From NCBI GenBank assembly GCA_900155495.1, contig FTLJ01000233.1:19634-83633 (forward strand): a DNA stretch of 64,000 nt, written 5' to 3'. Position numbers and translations under genes: made by a program. Under the pieces are notes generated by a model that was not told the origin of the DNA, made no database searches, and saw nothing but the letters and a program-made list of their open reading frames with translations. Of the stretch, positions 46,733 to 58,716 are shown in pieces. This DNA comes from Porogramme epimiltina. Taxonomy: Eukaryota > Basidiomycota > Agaricomycetes > Polyporales > Polyporaceae. Numbering within the stretch: position 1 is the first letter of the stretch; every line of letters begins with the position of its first letter.

Positions 46733-48832
46733 TCACGCGTCTTCTTCATCTGCCGCGTGAGCACGAATCAGGGCCGAGGCAGCTGCAGAGCGTGGCTTAA
46801 TGGTGCACCGGCAGTCCTCCAGGTGTCTGAGCGTAGGCCGTTCGAGCATCAGCGAGGTTGTCACGAGATAAGCTAGAAGACGTACGATAGGAAGCCGTCT
46901 GACATCTCCGGTTTAATATCGATCGGCCGGCCCTTGTTGTCCAAAGGCGGCGACAAATCGAATACGTGTAAGACACACGCCAAGTTGAGGAAAAGCCCGG
47001 ACAACGCGAAGTGACGGCCTGGGCAAACCCTGTAGTGGAGGGGGGATGAGAAGTTGTACAAACTGCAGGACAAAGGCGACCAATGCTTACCTTCTTCCGT
47101 ATCCGAAAACGAAATCCCTAGGGTCGCGCGCTCCCGCGTCGAATTTTCCGTCCCGTATGAAACGCTCGGGCCGGAACACGTCCGGATCCGGGAACACTTC
47201 GGGATCGTGCAGGCACGCCCTACAACAGTGAAGTGAGTCAACGCGGTCGTCTATTAGGATAGCTCAAAACGTCACCCACCAGCTGTTCGGGATAACGCTA
47301 GTGCCAGCCGGGATGAAGTACCCTTGGAACTCGTCGTCGTCGGTAGTGCGGTGTGGGATAGCCAAGGGCAGGACATTGTGCCACCTCAGGGACTCCAAGA
47401 CGATCGCGTTGACGTAAGGAAGAGCATCTTGGTCGCCGAAGTCCGGCAGACGATGAGGCCCAACTACTGCCTCGAGTTCGGCTTGAGCTTTCTTCGCCAC
47501 CTCTGGGTGAAGGGACAATGCCAAAAACGAGCCTTGAAGGGTCCCGAACGACTGTGGGAACCGATATCAGGACATAAACGAAAGCAGGCGAGCGAAGCAC
47601 CGACCGTATCAGCGCCAGCTTTCATAATCGGGACAAATAAGCGCGATGTCGTCATGGAGGTTCTCAAAGCGCTTACCCAAGAAGGCGATCGCGCCAACGT
47701 TCTTAATGACCTCCTCTTCTTCCTCGTCTCCGATCCTGGACGGATCGACCTTGTCTATGAGTTGAGCGACGATGGACTGTGATACATCCTCTCGTTCCTA
47801 CATGGCACCAGTAAGCGTGATGTGCAGACTGTTCAACGCGAATTTTACTCACTATGTGATCTTTTGTGTAATCGAACGTCGTGTTCTTGAGTCGGAGGTG
47901 GAGGTCCTTCCATCCTTTGAACAGGCGCTGGGTACCAGTGCCGGGCAACCACGTTGGGACGTATTGCAGAATCGGGAGAGACTCCATCAGCCACTTCCCG
48001 GGTACGAATATCTGACCAATCGCATCCAAAGTATCGAACGCGGTCTGCAGGTAGACGTTGTCTCTGGTCGTGACGGAGATCCCATAGACGACCTTCAAGA
48101 TCGACGCGCCGAAGGTGCTATGGAAGGTCCCGTCAGTGACGGTATTCCCTTATGTACATTTCAGTGATAGGCAATGGGCACATACAAGCTGATGTGATCA
48201 ACGAAATTGACGGGCTCGTCGAGTAATAGGTTCAGGAACCTCGTCATGATAGCCCTTTGAATGGGTTGGTATTTGAGATTTGCGTCATAGTTGAAGTGCT
48301 GCCAGAAGGCGCGTCTATGCCTCCGCCACCATGGCCCATGAGGCATGAAAGCGAAAGCGATGTCGTGACCAGAACTAAGGAAAAATATCAGGACGAAAAG
48401 TACACGTAGGATATAAAGGCTTTACTTGCATCTTCAGAAGGGGCGTCTGCGTCCGATCCGACGTGTTAGCAGACCTCTTCTCCAGGTACTCGTCGATGAG
48501 GGCTGCGTCGTTGAGAACCACAAAGGTCTCTCCCAGGACGGTGAAGTGCATGATATTGCCTGTTATAGAACGCATCGTCAGACTCTATCTACATGCGATC
48601 TGAGCGACACAACGTCACCATATTTGGCGGAGAGGTCCCGGAAAGTGAACCACGGCTTGAACGTCGGCATGTTGAACATGTTGCCCACAATCGGGAGTGG
48701 TTGCGGCCCGGGAGGAAGCTTGCGGCCCCGAGCGCGAGCGTTCCAAGCCACGAGCGACCGCGCATACAGGGCGACCACTAGCAAGGTAGCAACACCTAGG
48801 GCGGCGGGAGTCGAGAGTAGGTGGACCGCCAT
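46733..48832 (-). CDS. Cytochrome P450 monooxygenase, array member 11
   Basis: Start ATG 48832-48830; exon 1 is 48832-48619, the I-helix exon 47618-47605 (AGADT), TGA at 46735-46733. Motifs: LPPGPQPLP hinge, [23 protein letters not shown], haem loop FGYGRRVCPGR, then HLEDCRC. With member 12 it forms a distinct subgroup: both read GETFVVLND or GESFVVLND, PLLKM before intron 2 (others MIEL), GHDI after it, and GKWLME followed by YVPTWLPGT. The exon 3/4 junction lacks the usual His-Ile-Arg-Tyr and reads DHIS. The tail is shorter and acidic. Confidence 0.92.
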
Positions 48833-49772
48833 GTTGGACGTCGTGGAAGTCCAGCTCGGCTATCCACCACCGCCCTGGGACGGTTTAAGTATGAGAAGCG
48901 AGCGCCGATGGGGCCTCGTACCTAGAAGCACAACGCCATATTTCCGCTGGAAACCGGCTCTGAGTTCTCCGACATGCTAGGAGAAGAGATGAGGACTTAC
49001 CACATAGTTGCACAGGAGATCACAGCGGGGACAAGCCGCCTGGGGCACCGGCTACTACGCCTGATAGCACTCGCGGTGAATGGCCGACGCCAGTCCAGGT
49101 CCATAAGGAAATCGAATGAGAGAGCTATCACAAACGGAGATGTTCAGACACGTTCCGTAGTCCATGGAGGTACCGACGGCGCTAGAAGTGGAGCCAACTG
49201 CCTGCGCATAACTTAAAGTTGACTCGGGGGGACTTGCATCGACGAAGATAAAGTGGCTTTAAGGCAAGGTGCGACCGCATGTGGTCGATGGCGTATGGGC
49301 GGGCCGCTGGTGATGGTATTGAACGCTCGTTGATGTTGGGATGTTACGGAGGTAAAGTCTAAAGATCCCCATCAGGCCGATTGCCAAAATCTTTGAACAG
49401 AATGGATAGAACCTCCTTCCTACTTCAGTCGGGATGAAGCCGCTCGATTCTGGCCGCCGGTTCCTTGCTGAGCAATCCAGGACACTCGGAGTGGCAGTTT
49501 AGAGCCTTCGGAAATCGTGAATTATTTGCAGAACTGTCTCGTGCCATCAACCTGCTGCTGATATCTAACTCAAGAGGTGCGATCTACACTCTGGAACCTC
49601 CGCAAGGCCACAAGCCGACGAGCCCAGACCGATCGAACACGGAAACAAAGGCAAGTTGTTCCGCAGACGCATCATATAATATACATGCTACGAAGACTAG
49701 ACAGATGCCATTAGCATTACCACTCCAGGATCAGGAGAGCGAGGAAGAGTTGCACCTTCTCTAGTACTTTGC
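48833..49772. other. intergenic region between P450-11 and P450-12
   Basis: About 0.94 kb between minus-strand genes. An AT-rich TTTAAG-type element lies near 48887. No gene or repeat recognised. Confidence 0.55.
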
Positions 49773-51838
49773 TCACTCCTCGCGAGAACGAATCAGGGCG
49801 ATCGCAGCGTCAGACCTAGGCTTTATGGTGCAACGGCAGTCCTCCGGGTACCTGTGAATGATAGGCCACACGTTTTAAAGAAGCTGTCATAAGTGTGAAG
49901 TGAGTAGACCTACGATAAAAACCCGTTCGACATCGCCGGCTTGATCACAATCGGAATGCCATTCTTGTCCAGAGGCGGAGACAGGTCGAAGACATGCAAA
50001 ACCGACGCCACGTTGATGAAGATACCCGCAAGCGCGAAGTAACGTCCCGGGCAAAGTCTGAGGAAGTGCAGAGGAAGTGTCAAAAGAGAACAATACAAAG
50101 TGCGGCATATACTGACCGTCTTCCGTAACCGAACGCGAATGACGCAGGATTACGCACGGTCGGGTCAAGCTTTCCGTCCTTCAAGAAACGGTCCGGTCGG
50201 AACGCATCAGGCTCGGGATAGACTTCCGGGTCGTGGAGGCACGCCCTGCGCGGACGTAAGCATGCGCGTCTCATTCGGATGAGCGGCTCGCACGTACCAA
50301 GTGTTAGGGATGATGTTGGTACCGGCTGGAATGAAGTACCCGTGGAACTCATCGTCAGCGGAAGTACGATGCGGGACCCCTAACGGTACCACATTGTGCC
50401 ATCGCAGCGATTCTAAGACAATGGCCTGGATGTATGGAAGAGAATCTTCGTCGCTGAAGTCCGGGAGACGGTGCGGGCCGACCACAGCATCGAGTTCAGC
50501 CTGAGCCTTCTTGACGACATCGGGATAAAGCGATAGCGCAAGGAGAGCTGCTTGAAGTGTGGAAAATGACTGGCGCATTGGCTCAGAAATAGAATGGTGA
50601 TGAAACTGAAGAAGGCTCACTGTATCTGCACCGGCTGGAGCGTACGTCCATAAACTACTGCAACACGCACTACAATCCGGCAAGACTTACCCAGGATAGT
50701 CACCGCCCCGACGTTCTTGATGACGTCTTCCTCCTCCTCTATCGATGTCACTTTTGAATGATCGAGACCGTTGAGCAGTTGGGCGGCAACGGATTGAGAC
50801 ACCTCCTCCTGATCCTAAGTCACACTGTTAAACATGCATCTAAGTCACACAGCTTACGTGGAACTCACCATATGCTTCTTGGCGTATTCGAACGTTATGT
50901 TCTTGAGTGTGTCGTGAGCATTCTTCCAAGTCTTGAATAGCTTCTGGGTGCTTGTCCCAGGCAGCCACGTCGGGACGTATTGCAAGGAAGGAAAAATCTC
51001 CATGAGCCACTTGCCCGGAATGAGGCCTTGGCTAACAGATTCCAGTGCTACGCTCGCCATGGACAAGTAGATGTCGTTGACCGTGGGTGTGATACCGTAG
51101 ACTATTTTCAGGACAGCCGCTTCAAACGTGCTAGAGAATTTTATGAGAAACATCCCAACTCGATGAAACATAGGCTCACAATTGAATGTAGTCTGTCAAC
51201 TGGGATGGGTCTTCGAGCAACATTCCAAGAAATTCCTGTGTGACCGCGCGTTGGACAGGTTGGTACTTGACCGTCATGTCATGGTTGAAATACTGCCAGA
51301 AGGCCCGCCTGTGTCGTCGCCACCACTGGTCGTAAGGCATGAAGGCCAAGCTGATGTCGTGCCCGGAGCTAAAGTACTAACATTAGAACGGATTCTCGAA
51401 TCGATGCGGACAAGAAAGATGGCCTCACATCTTCAGCAGTGGACTCTGGGGACGATCCGACGAATTCGCGGACTTCTTTTCGAGATATTCAAGGATAAGG
51501 TTGGGATCATTGAGAACGACGAACGACTCCCCAGGAATATGGAAGTGCATGATGTCGCCTGCAACGTAGTCATAAGTAGCTGAGCTTGGCGCTACACAAA
51601 ATGGAGCAGTGTTACCGTATTGAGCTGCCAGCTCCCTGTAGGCCTCCCACGGCTTATACGAAGGCATATTGAACATGTTTCCCAGGAGCGGAAGAGCCCG
51701 CGGGCCGGGTGGAAGGGGTAGACCTCGGGTGCGAGAGCGCCAGGCAATACGTGATCGCAAGAACAGACCCACGGCGACGAGCACGACCGCGGTGACCACG
51801 GGCGCTGAGAGCAACTGGAAATCCGCTTGGAAGGCCAT
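49773..51838 (-). CDS. Cytochrome P450 monooxygenase, array member 12
   Basis: Start ATG 51838-51836; exon 1 is 51838-51616, the I-helix exon 50634-50621 (AGADT), TGA at 49775-49773. Motifs: LPPGPRALP hinge, WWRRHRRAFWQYF, ESLR, FRPDRF, haem loop FGYGRRLCPGR, PEDCRC. It is the clear sister of member 11 and sits 0.94 kb upstream of it in the same direction, the simplest tandem duplicate pair in the array. The C-terminal tail is the shortest of the twelve (ends about 10 residues after IKPRS). It marks the right edge of the array; the next gene is the unrelated ISY1. Confidence 0.92.
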
Positions 51839-52654
51839 AGTGTCGGGGTCAGAGTCTATACATCACATCCGTCTGCAAGGTCCCAGTTTAAATGTGGTCC
51901 TGCTGCGCTAGAGGAGTGGAGTGGAGTGGACTTACGACGCCCAATCTGCTCTGTACGATGTGGCGGAACGACGGCCGTGTGCCCTGCACATCGCCTCGGC
52001 GTTGGCGTTGGATGGCAGAGAGCTGCGTTTGAGAGCTGGCGAGGAAGGTAGACGGTCTTGTAATAGCAGCACTAAAGCAGAAAAGGTAATCGTTCGTCCG
52101 TGTCGTCACCGCTCGAAGTTAGAGTTTAGGCATTTCGCGCGCGGCTGCCCCAACAACAGGACGCCACCTGCTGGGCATGACGAGATATGCGGGGCTCCGG
52201 TGGAAGAATGACTCTTTATGGATAACGTTTGGCGAGGCTCCTGTGCAAATGGGCGACAATAGGTACAGGAAAGCGTCTTTTAATCCGGTCAGTCGGGGAC
52301 AGCAGGTCGGTGATAAAACCTACATTAGGCGGTGATTCCAGGATCGGGAGTTTGATCTCTCCGAAGTGCAAGGAGCCGATGCTGGTGGAATAAAAGCTTT
52401 CGAGGAGCGGGTTTTCTTATTGCACGTATCGACGCACGACCGTCGACGTCAAGAGCAGCAAGGAGTGGCATGAATTATGATGCATCTGGTCGCTGCGTGA
52501 CGCTAGTCATGTGACTCTGTGAATACTATAGCGTCACATCCCCGTAACGCCCACGAGCATGTGCTGCTGTGACGTCCGCGCACTCCAGCCACTCTTCTCT
52601 GCCCCTTCTGCATCTCCCCAGCACCTCCCCCGTTGCTAAACCTAGTGTGTCAAC
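51839..52654. other. divergent intergenic region between P450-12 and ISY1
   Basis: About 0.8 kb between divergent starts. An ATTTAAAC element lies about 50 bases before P450-12. No other feature recognised. Confidence 0.55.
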
Positions 52655-53835
52655 ATGGTATGAATCCATGAATTATACGCGCACAGTACACGACTGACAC
52701 TCCTTATGCGCTTCTAGGCTCGTAATGAGGAGAAGGCACAGTCTATGCTCTACCGTTTCCGGGAGGCCCAAGCCGCCGAACTTGGGCTGGGAACGCGTAG
52801 CGACCGGAGGCCGCGTATGGCAAGCGCGTGCAAAAGTTTGCGTGAATGCGAACGCTGGAGAGGAGAGATTCTGCGGGAGATAAGTAGGAAGGTGTCCAAA
52901 ATCCAAGATTGTGCGTCCATATTTCCAAGTCTATGCGCGTCGTCTAAGCCTCCCCATCTGCGTTCCCTAGCCGGTCTTACAGACTATGAGGTGCGCGACC
53001 TCAATGACGAAATCAACCGTCTCTTGCGCGAGAAGCGCCATTGGGAGAATCAGATAGTCGCGCTCGGCGGCGCGAATTATCGCCGCAATGTTGCGATGCT
53101 GGACGACGATGGGAAGGAGGTACCAGGGACTAAAGGGTACAAGTACTTCGGGCGAGCGAAGGAGCTTCCAGGTGTAAAGGAGCTCTTCATGAGCAAGAAG
53201 ACCGAGGAGGACGAGGAGAACAAAGTTCACAACTACTACAAGAAGTTTACGAACCAAGGTCCCGCGTATTTCGGTGACCTGGACGAAGCAGAGGGAGAGC
53301 TTTTGAAGTTCGAGATGCATGCCGAGGAGGAAGGTACGTCGTCGTTCGTTTTCATAATGCGTACAATCGCCGCAGTGCGTCACTCACAATACCGCTCACA
53401 GAGTGGGAAGACGCGTACAACCATTTGCGGAGTGTCCTGGGCCTTTCAGACGAAGAGCCCGTACCCCCAATACCCCGTCCGGCCAAACCGGGCCCCGCCA
53501 CTGCCACAGACACCGCCCAAACTAGCCCTTCAGAGCCTAAGCGAAAAGCTCCCGACGCGGATGGAGACATTGAAATGCCCGCAGACGGCTCTACCGAAGT
53601 CACCAAGCGCGTCAAAACCGGGAGCGCAGAAGCTCCGCACCTACAGCCTGACGCAGCAGCATCGGACGAGGCGATGCTCGCGCACGCAAAACGGACAGCA
53701 GCATACATACCTGTGTTGTCCCCCGAGGTCCTTATGCCACCAAAACTTCCAACGAGGGAGGAGATGGAGGCGTTCCTATTAGAGCTGCGGAAGAAGGCCC
53801 TAGTAGAGGAATACTTTGGGAACGAGTCTCAGTGA
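52655..53835 (+). CDS. ISY1: Pre-mRNA splicing factor ISY1
   Basis: Component of the Prp19-associated (NineTeen) complex, acting in the nucleus during the first splicing step. Exons: 52655-52657 (just the ATG), 52718-52910, 52971-53333, 53402-53835, giving 330 residues. The N-terminus is diagnostic: ARNEEKAQSMLYRFREAQAA, then LRECERWRGEILREISRKVS and LTDYEVRDLNDEINRL, followed by RHWENQIVALGGANYRRN. The central part has KGYKYFGRAKELPGVKELF. The C-terminal half is a Pro/acid-rich linker with a basic patch (SEPKRKAPD, TKRVKTG) and ends in a helical EEMEAFLLELRKKALVEEYF. The start codon being an exon of its own is striking but gives the exact family N-terminus. Single-copy housekeeping gene. Confidence 0.95.
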
Positions 53836-54464
53836 GCGTGCCCACTGTCGATTATTGCCCCCCTTCTCCCTGCTGTATTTGTACTTTATGTGCTTTGGTG
53901 TAATAATCTACCATTACAGGAGTTTCTGCTTGAGCGCTCTGTTAGACCGCTCGAAGTTGGTCAGGTTACCTTTGAGGACAAACGTTCCACAGCTGCGGGG
54001 ACCCTTTCACTCTGATCACGTCGGTCGCGACAGCCATAGCTTCCACTTACCGCTCTAGCTACGATGCGGAGAATGATTCGGATTGTCTTGTCCCCGGCCT
54101 AGGCTCCTGTTTGCTGGATTGACGCACGCTCGCTGCCATGGGCTGTCGACCTAAGCTCCCCGCAGTTGTTCCTCCACTCAACGTAAACGTTTGCATGCTC
54201 CGCTAGATCTCGGACTCCCACGTAGGCGTTCAGGTGAGCGCGTCATGAGCCCCATACAAACGTCTACGACAATTGAGATGCCACCCCCAGTGTACATGCG
54301 TCTCAGTGTAAGACGGCGCGCACGTCGGCTTTGCAGCGGCATATATGACGATGTGCAAACACGTTGCTCACCCGCAGCCTCATTGGCGCAACCCTTCGTC
54401 ATCGTTGGCCGCTTGTGACGCTCGGCTAGGATCATGGTCAACGCGACAGGGCTCCGTCATCCTC
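53836..54464. other. region upstream of the truncated phosphatase
   Basis: About 0.63 kb. I searched by eye in all frames for the missing N-terminal half of the phosphatase (an RHGxRxP motif) and did not find it. No other gene recognised. Confidence 0.5.
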
Positions 54465-55723
54465 ATGTCCGTGCAAGGTCTTTTGCAAGGTCTGTTTCCC
54501 CCAACGACCGACAACAATATCACCCTCGCGAATGGCACGACGGTTGTAAGCCCTCTTGGAGGGTACCAGTACATCCCAAGTTCGTCCAACGACTTCCTCC
54601 AGCAGCCAAGGCCGATCAGCTGACGCCCCATCTCCTAGTCGAGAGTGTCGAACCGGACCTGGACGTGTCGTTGAACGGCTTCATGAACTGCCCTGTGAGC
54701 CACGTCAAACCTAAGACGATTCTCGTGCCTGACTCTTACCCCGCCCTCTATCTCCAGAACCTTGACAACCACATCTCGCAATTCTACAACTCTACTCCCT
54801 TCCTTGCTGAGGCGGCAATAGCACAGCCATTCCTCGAGGAACTGCAGCCTTTCCTGGACAACCGCTCCATTGATTTCACGAACATGGTACGTAAATGTGG
54901 CCCTCCATAACCGGGAACCCGAGGGCTAACTGCGGACCCCCAGTTCAACGTAATGCTCTCTCCCACCCACGCTATAGGATATACGGCTCAGCTGACAGTG
55001 TTAATCGGTCCATGACAGATATTCGACTTCGTCAATGTCCAAATGGTCCACAACGCCACCTTCTTGCAGGCACTCCCTCCCACATTCGCCGCGCAAGCCT
55101 ACGGGTTCGCCAACTTCCACGAGAACGGCGTCTTCACGGACGCGTCCCCAGACGGCATCGGCAACAGTTAGTCACGAGCCCCTCCACCCTACGGCCTGCT
55201 CGCTGCTGACACCAAGCCCACCCCCCAGTCGCGATCCGCACGACCCTCCCCTCCATCTTCACCTCCCTCACGCGCATCGCCAACGCCAGCGACCCGCTGA
55301 AGTTCGCCATCGACGAGATCTCCTACAAGCCCTTCATTTCCCTCCTCAACCTCACCGGCGCGTCCGCCGCGGACCCGAGCATCGCCGGCATCGTCGACTA
55401 CGCCTCCGCCGTCGCGCTCGAGCTGTACGCCGGCGCGGGCGACGTCGCTGAGCCGACCGTGCGCATGCGCTTCAAGAATGGCACGAGCGATCCCGGCTTC
55501 CACGACCTCACGATCTTCGGCTCGGACACGGGGGTCGCGCTTTCTGCGTTTGTGGCCCAGCTCGCGGTACGTGTTACGCTCCGTGAGGCTTCTGTCGTCG
55601 CAAGCTCTTGCTGACGTGCTCATATACCTTACGCCACAGCCCGACGCGGTGAACTCCACCCAGGAATGGTGCGCAGCGTGCAACCAGACGGCCTTGAGAG
55701 GGTGTGCGGTTTTCCAGGATTGA
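54465..55723 (+). pseudogene. Histidine acid phosphatase-like gene lacking its N-terminal catalytic part
   Basis: C-terminal two-thirds of a secreted histidine phosphatase (phosphoglycerate mutase-like) protein. Exons: 54465-54579, 54639-54886, 54944-54949 (six bases, Phe-Asn), 55019-55166, 55229-55566, 55640-55723. Recognised segments: SPLGGYQYIP, VEPDLDVSLNGFMNCP, LEELQPFLDNRSIDFTNM, FDFVNVQMVHNATF, NFHENGVFTD, DEISYKPFISLLNLTG, YASAVALELYAG, and a Cys-rich end EWCAACNQTALRGC. Many N-glycosylation sequons suit a secreted enzyme. Introns and frames are intact, yet the RHGxRxP active-site motif and signal peptide are absent upstream. Either the gene is 5'-truncated or distant first exons were missed. 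Family call is by memory of related fungal proteins, hence moderate. Confidence 0.6.
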
Positions 55724-56263
55724 AACGAGGTCGACGATTCGTGTCGTAGTGTATTGCTGTATTCTGCGCCTCGAGCTCTGCAAAATGACCACCATTCTAT
55801 GGTGACCTTGGTTGCAAATAACTGCCGCATTTACTTGCTGCACCGAATCGCCTAGTGCACAAGGCTGCTCACACTCGAATTCTAAGTCTTCGTGTAGGCG
55901 CTGGCGCCTAACACGCGTCTAACTTCTTCCTCCGCCTGAGCGGGCATGACGATGCAGCAAAGGGCCAGAATGCGGAGAATTGCTAAGGAAAATGGGGAGT
56001 AGGGTCTCCAGCACTGTATAATATTTGTCGCCTGAAAACAGATCCCATATACCTGCGCCTTATTTTAACCCAATGGGATCCTCAACGGATGTCAGAAGTG
56101 CGACACGCTCTACATCGCCAAATACCAATCGCAAAGGCGGGCCCGGTTGACTGCTCGTCCAAAAAAAGAACCGCCTCACTCGCGGTTCTCTATCTGCCAT
56201 AATTTTGTCCATCGTCTACCTGAGTAATTCTTCAGCCTGAGTAATGAACGAGGAGAAAAATTA
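55724..56263. other. intergenic region right of the phosphatase remnant
   Basis: About 0.54 kb with no coding signal. Its right end, rich in T on the minus strand, would act as the pol III terminator of the tRNA-Ala gene. Confidence 0.55.
56255..56262 (-). terminator. pol III terminator of tRNA-Ala(UGC)
   Basis: A run of T on the minus strand begins a few bases past the 3' end of the tRNA at 56264, the usual RNA polymerase III stop. Confidence 0.55.
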
Positions 56264-56335
56264 TGGACGTTGAGGGGTTTGAACCCTCGACCTCACGCAT
56301 GCAAAGCGTGCGCGCTACCACTGTGCCAAACGCCC
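56264..56335 (-). tRNA. tRNA-Ala, anticodon UGC
   Basis: 72 nt without intron. The acceptor stem GGGCGTT pairs with AACGTCC, the discriminator is A, the anticodon stem is CACGC/GCGTG with loop TTTGCAT (anticodon TGC), and the T arm holds GGGTTCAAACCCC (box B). The D arm has GGCACAGTGGTAGCGC (box A). Decodes GCA and, by wobble, other GCN codons. Very similar to the tRNA at 58717, in inverted orientation. Confidence 0.95.
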
Positions 56336-56499
56336 ATGCATACTAGAGAATTTATAGGGTTGAGATCACGTTATGGCAAAACATAGACTGAAGCTCTATA
56401 AACTGGAGGCAAATAGTGAATAGGACTAGCTAACATACAATATATGCGTCATAAAACCAAGGATATGCACACCATCCACAACCCACACCACACCACACC

Positions 56500-57912
56500 C
56501 TACTCTCCCGTCTCCAGCGCGGCGACGATAGCGTACGCCGCCGCTGCTGCCGCACCACCCACCATCAGCGTGCTGAACGCTCCCCAGATGTACCCGCCCG
56601 CACCCTGCCCTGCACCGGTGATCCGCGCCTTGACGGCACCGAAGATGAGGAGGACGACACCGGTGAGGATGCACGAGTAGATGAGCGCGATGTGCGCGAC
56701 GGGCTCGAAGAAGTAGGGGAGGAGGGGGATGAGCCCGCCGACGAGGTAGCCCATGCCGATCGTGAACGCGGACGCGTACATGCGCGACGCGGGCACGTCC
56801 TCGAGGCCCTCGCCAAACTTGAGCAGGAACGCGGTGAGCCCGACGTCGCGCGCCCAGCGGAGCTCGCCGCCCTCCTCCGCGGTGAGCGTCGCGTCGCTCG
56901 CGGTGCTCGCGCGCACGTGCGTCGCGCGCGGCGGAGGCGCGGAGCCCGCGTCGCTCCCGTCCGCGGCGAACTCGACGTCGCGCAGGCAGCCGGCGACCTG
57001 ACGCGAGACCTTCTCGTCGACGCCGACGGGCCCGAGGACGGCGTAGACCTCGCGCTCCATCTCGCCGTCGCAGGAGCGGACGACGCGCGCGGCGGTGACC
57101 TTGCGGAGGTAGCGGTAGTGGTCGCGCTCTGCCTGGGACGCGAGGAAACCGCCGATGCCCATCGAGATGGCCCCGGCAATAAGCTCTGCGATGCCGCCAA
57201 GGATGACGAGCTTGGATGTGCCGAGCGAGGAGAGGCCCGCTGTAAGGGCGAAAGGGACGGTGAGGCCGTCCGAGAGGCCAATCACACTGCGTGGGTTACA
57301 GGGTTAGCGCACCGCCACTAATGGGAAAACAAACGCGTCCCCGATCAAATTCGAGGCGAAAAGGGAGGCCGTAGTAACTGCACGCACGCCATTGGACGCC
57401 CCAAGCCCATCGCAGATCCACTATGACGAACCGATCGTCTTTGCCGCAGTGCGCTCGCCTCGATTCCCCACTTTCGCGTCTGCGAGTGCCCACTCAACGC
57501 CCCGTACGCTCTCAAGAGCGAGCAGGAGGCATCGAGGCATGTTCAAATGAGAAACATGCGAAGAAACAAGAGCTTTGACGACTACAGCGCGACCCCTCGG
57601 TGGGCGCACGGAGAGTGGGATGAAACGCGCGAGGGGGAAGAAGAATGGGTTTCGTAACGCGAAAATTAACACTCACACATCGCGGACAACGTCAGGGTCG
57701 ATGAGCGTGCGCTCGTCTTCTCCTCTGAGCTCTTTGCAGCATACTCCAGAGCGGTTTGGTTCATGCCGGTCGCATTTCGCGGGGAGCGGCGCGGGTTGCG
57801 CGGCTTCGGACTGGTTTATGGACCATACGGGCGGCTTGTTCGTCGGCTGGTGTTCTGAGGGTTGGCGGTGGGGGAGGGGGACGGATGGCGCGGACGAGGA
57901 GGAGTCTGACAT
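56500..57912 (-). CDS. Ccc1/VIT1-family vacuolar iron/manganese transporter
   Basis: Membrane transporter of the Ccc1/VIT1 family, which moves Fe(II) or Mn(II) into the vacuole against protons. Exon 1 57912-57677, exon 2 57286-56500; 340 residues. The first membrane helix carries the family signature RDVVIGLSDGLTVPFALTAG, with the Asp and the Gly-Leu-Ser-Asp-Gly core. A second helix has GGIAELIAGAISMGIGGFLA with the conserved Glu and Met, then the cytoplasmic metal-binding loop starting SQAERDHY. Three helices close the protein (GMGYLVGGLIPLLPYFF, then a Leu/Val-rich one, then an Ala/Gly-rich one). The N-terminal 75 residues are a Pro/Ser-rich cytosolic tail; the Met at MSDSSSSAPS is the chosen start. 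The single intron is 390 bp, much longer than others here. Confidence 0.92.
57287..57676 (-). other. unusually long (390 bp) intron of the Ccc1/VIT1 gene
   Basis: Canonical GTGAGT donor and CGCAG acceptor, interrupting the signature helix after Arg-Asp-Val. Most introns in this window are 48-70 bp. I see no hidden exon or RNA in it. Confidence 0.7.
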
Positions 57913-58716
57913 GGCGGTGCGGCGGGCGAGGAGTGTGCGAGGAGGTGGGAGAGGAAAGAAGAGCGGCGGCCAGGGACGCGTTAAGGAGCTCCGGGAGAGC
58001 TTTCCCAGTCTGACGTAATCCGCTCCCCCATTGGCCAAGCGCGACGACCGGCCGCACCACGAATGCATCCACCCGTCGAAGTCCCGTCCTCGGCCAAGCT
58101 CAAGCTCTCGACGCCCCCACCGTCATCGCACGATCGAAACACGTTCGTCGACTCACCACCGCGCTCCGGCCCTCATAGCCCCCGCCACCTCCGGCGTCCT
58201 AGCTTGTGCACAGCAGCCCCAGCCCAGCCGCGCTCCTGGAGGTGTTCGTCGACCGGACGGGTCTGTACGGCATTCATTTCCTGAAACGATCTACGGGCTA
58301 ACCGTCCTGGCAAAACGGAAAATCAGTATTCAAACCCGGCCGCATCGTATGCAGGGGCGAGAGGCTCGGGGGGTAGAAGACAGCTGCCGGGACGTACGCG
58401 TTGCACGCCGACGTCATCTATGTATAGCACGAGGACAAGAGCCTGCCGCAGCTGGCGACCATGCGTAGCTGCTTGTGTGAGTACGATGAAGAAACTTCGG
58501 GTGAAGCGCGGGTCGTCCGAGCTATCTTATCGGGCTTCTTGGATGGCGGGCACCGGCTTACCATGGGGTAGAAGTTGGGGCCTGCCGGTGAGAGTTGTAG
58601 GAACACAAGTTACGGCTCCCCCAATGTGCACTACTCCTACTGTCCTGGAGTTCGGATATGGCCTCCCCGAGGTGTTCAGAATTAGCTATGGGCTGATTCT
58701 TCGGTTTCACTCGTAT
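57913..58716. other. divergent region between the Ccc1/VIT1 gene and tRNA-Ala(CGC)
   Basis: About 0.8 kb with the presumed promoter of the transporter. Long frames occur because of high GC but none has family character. Confidence 0.5.
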
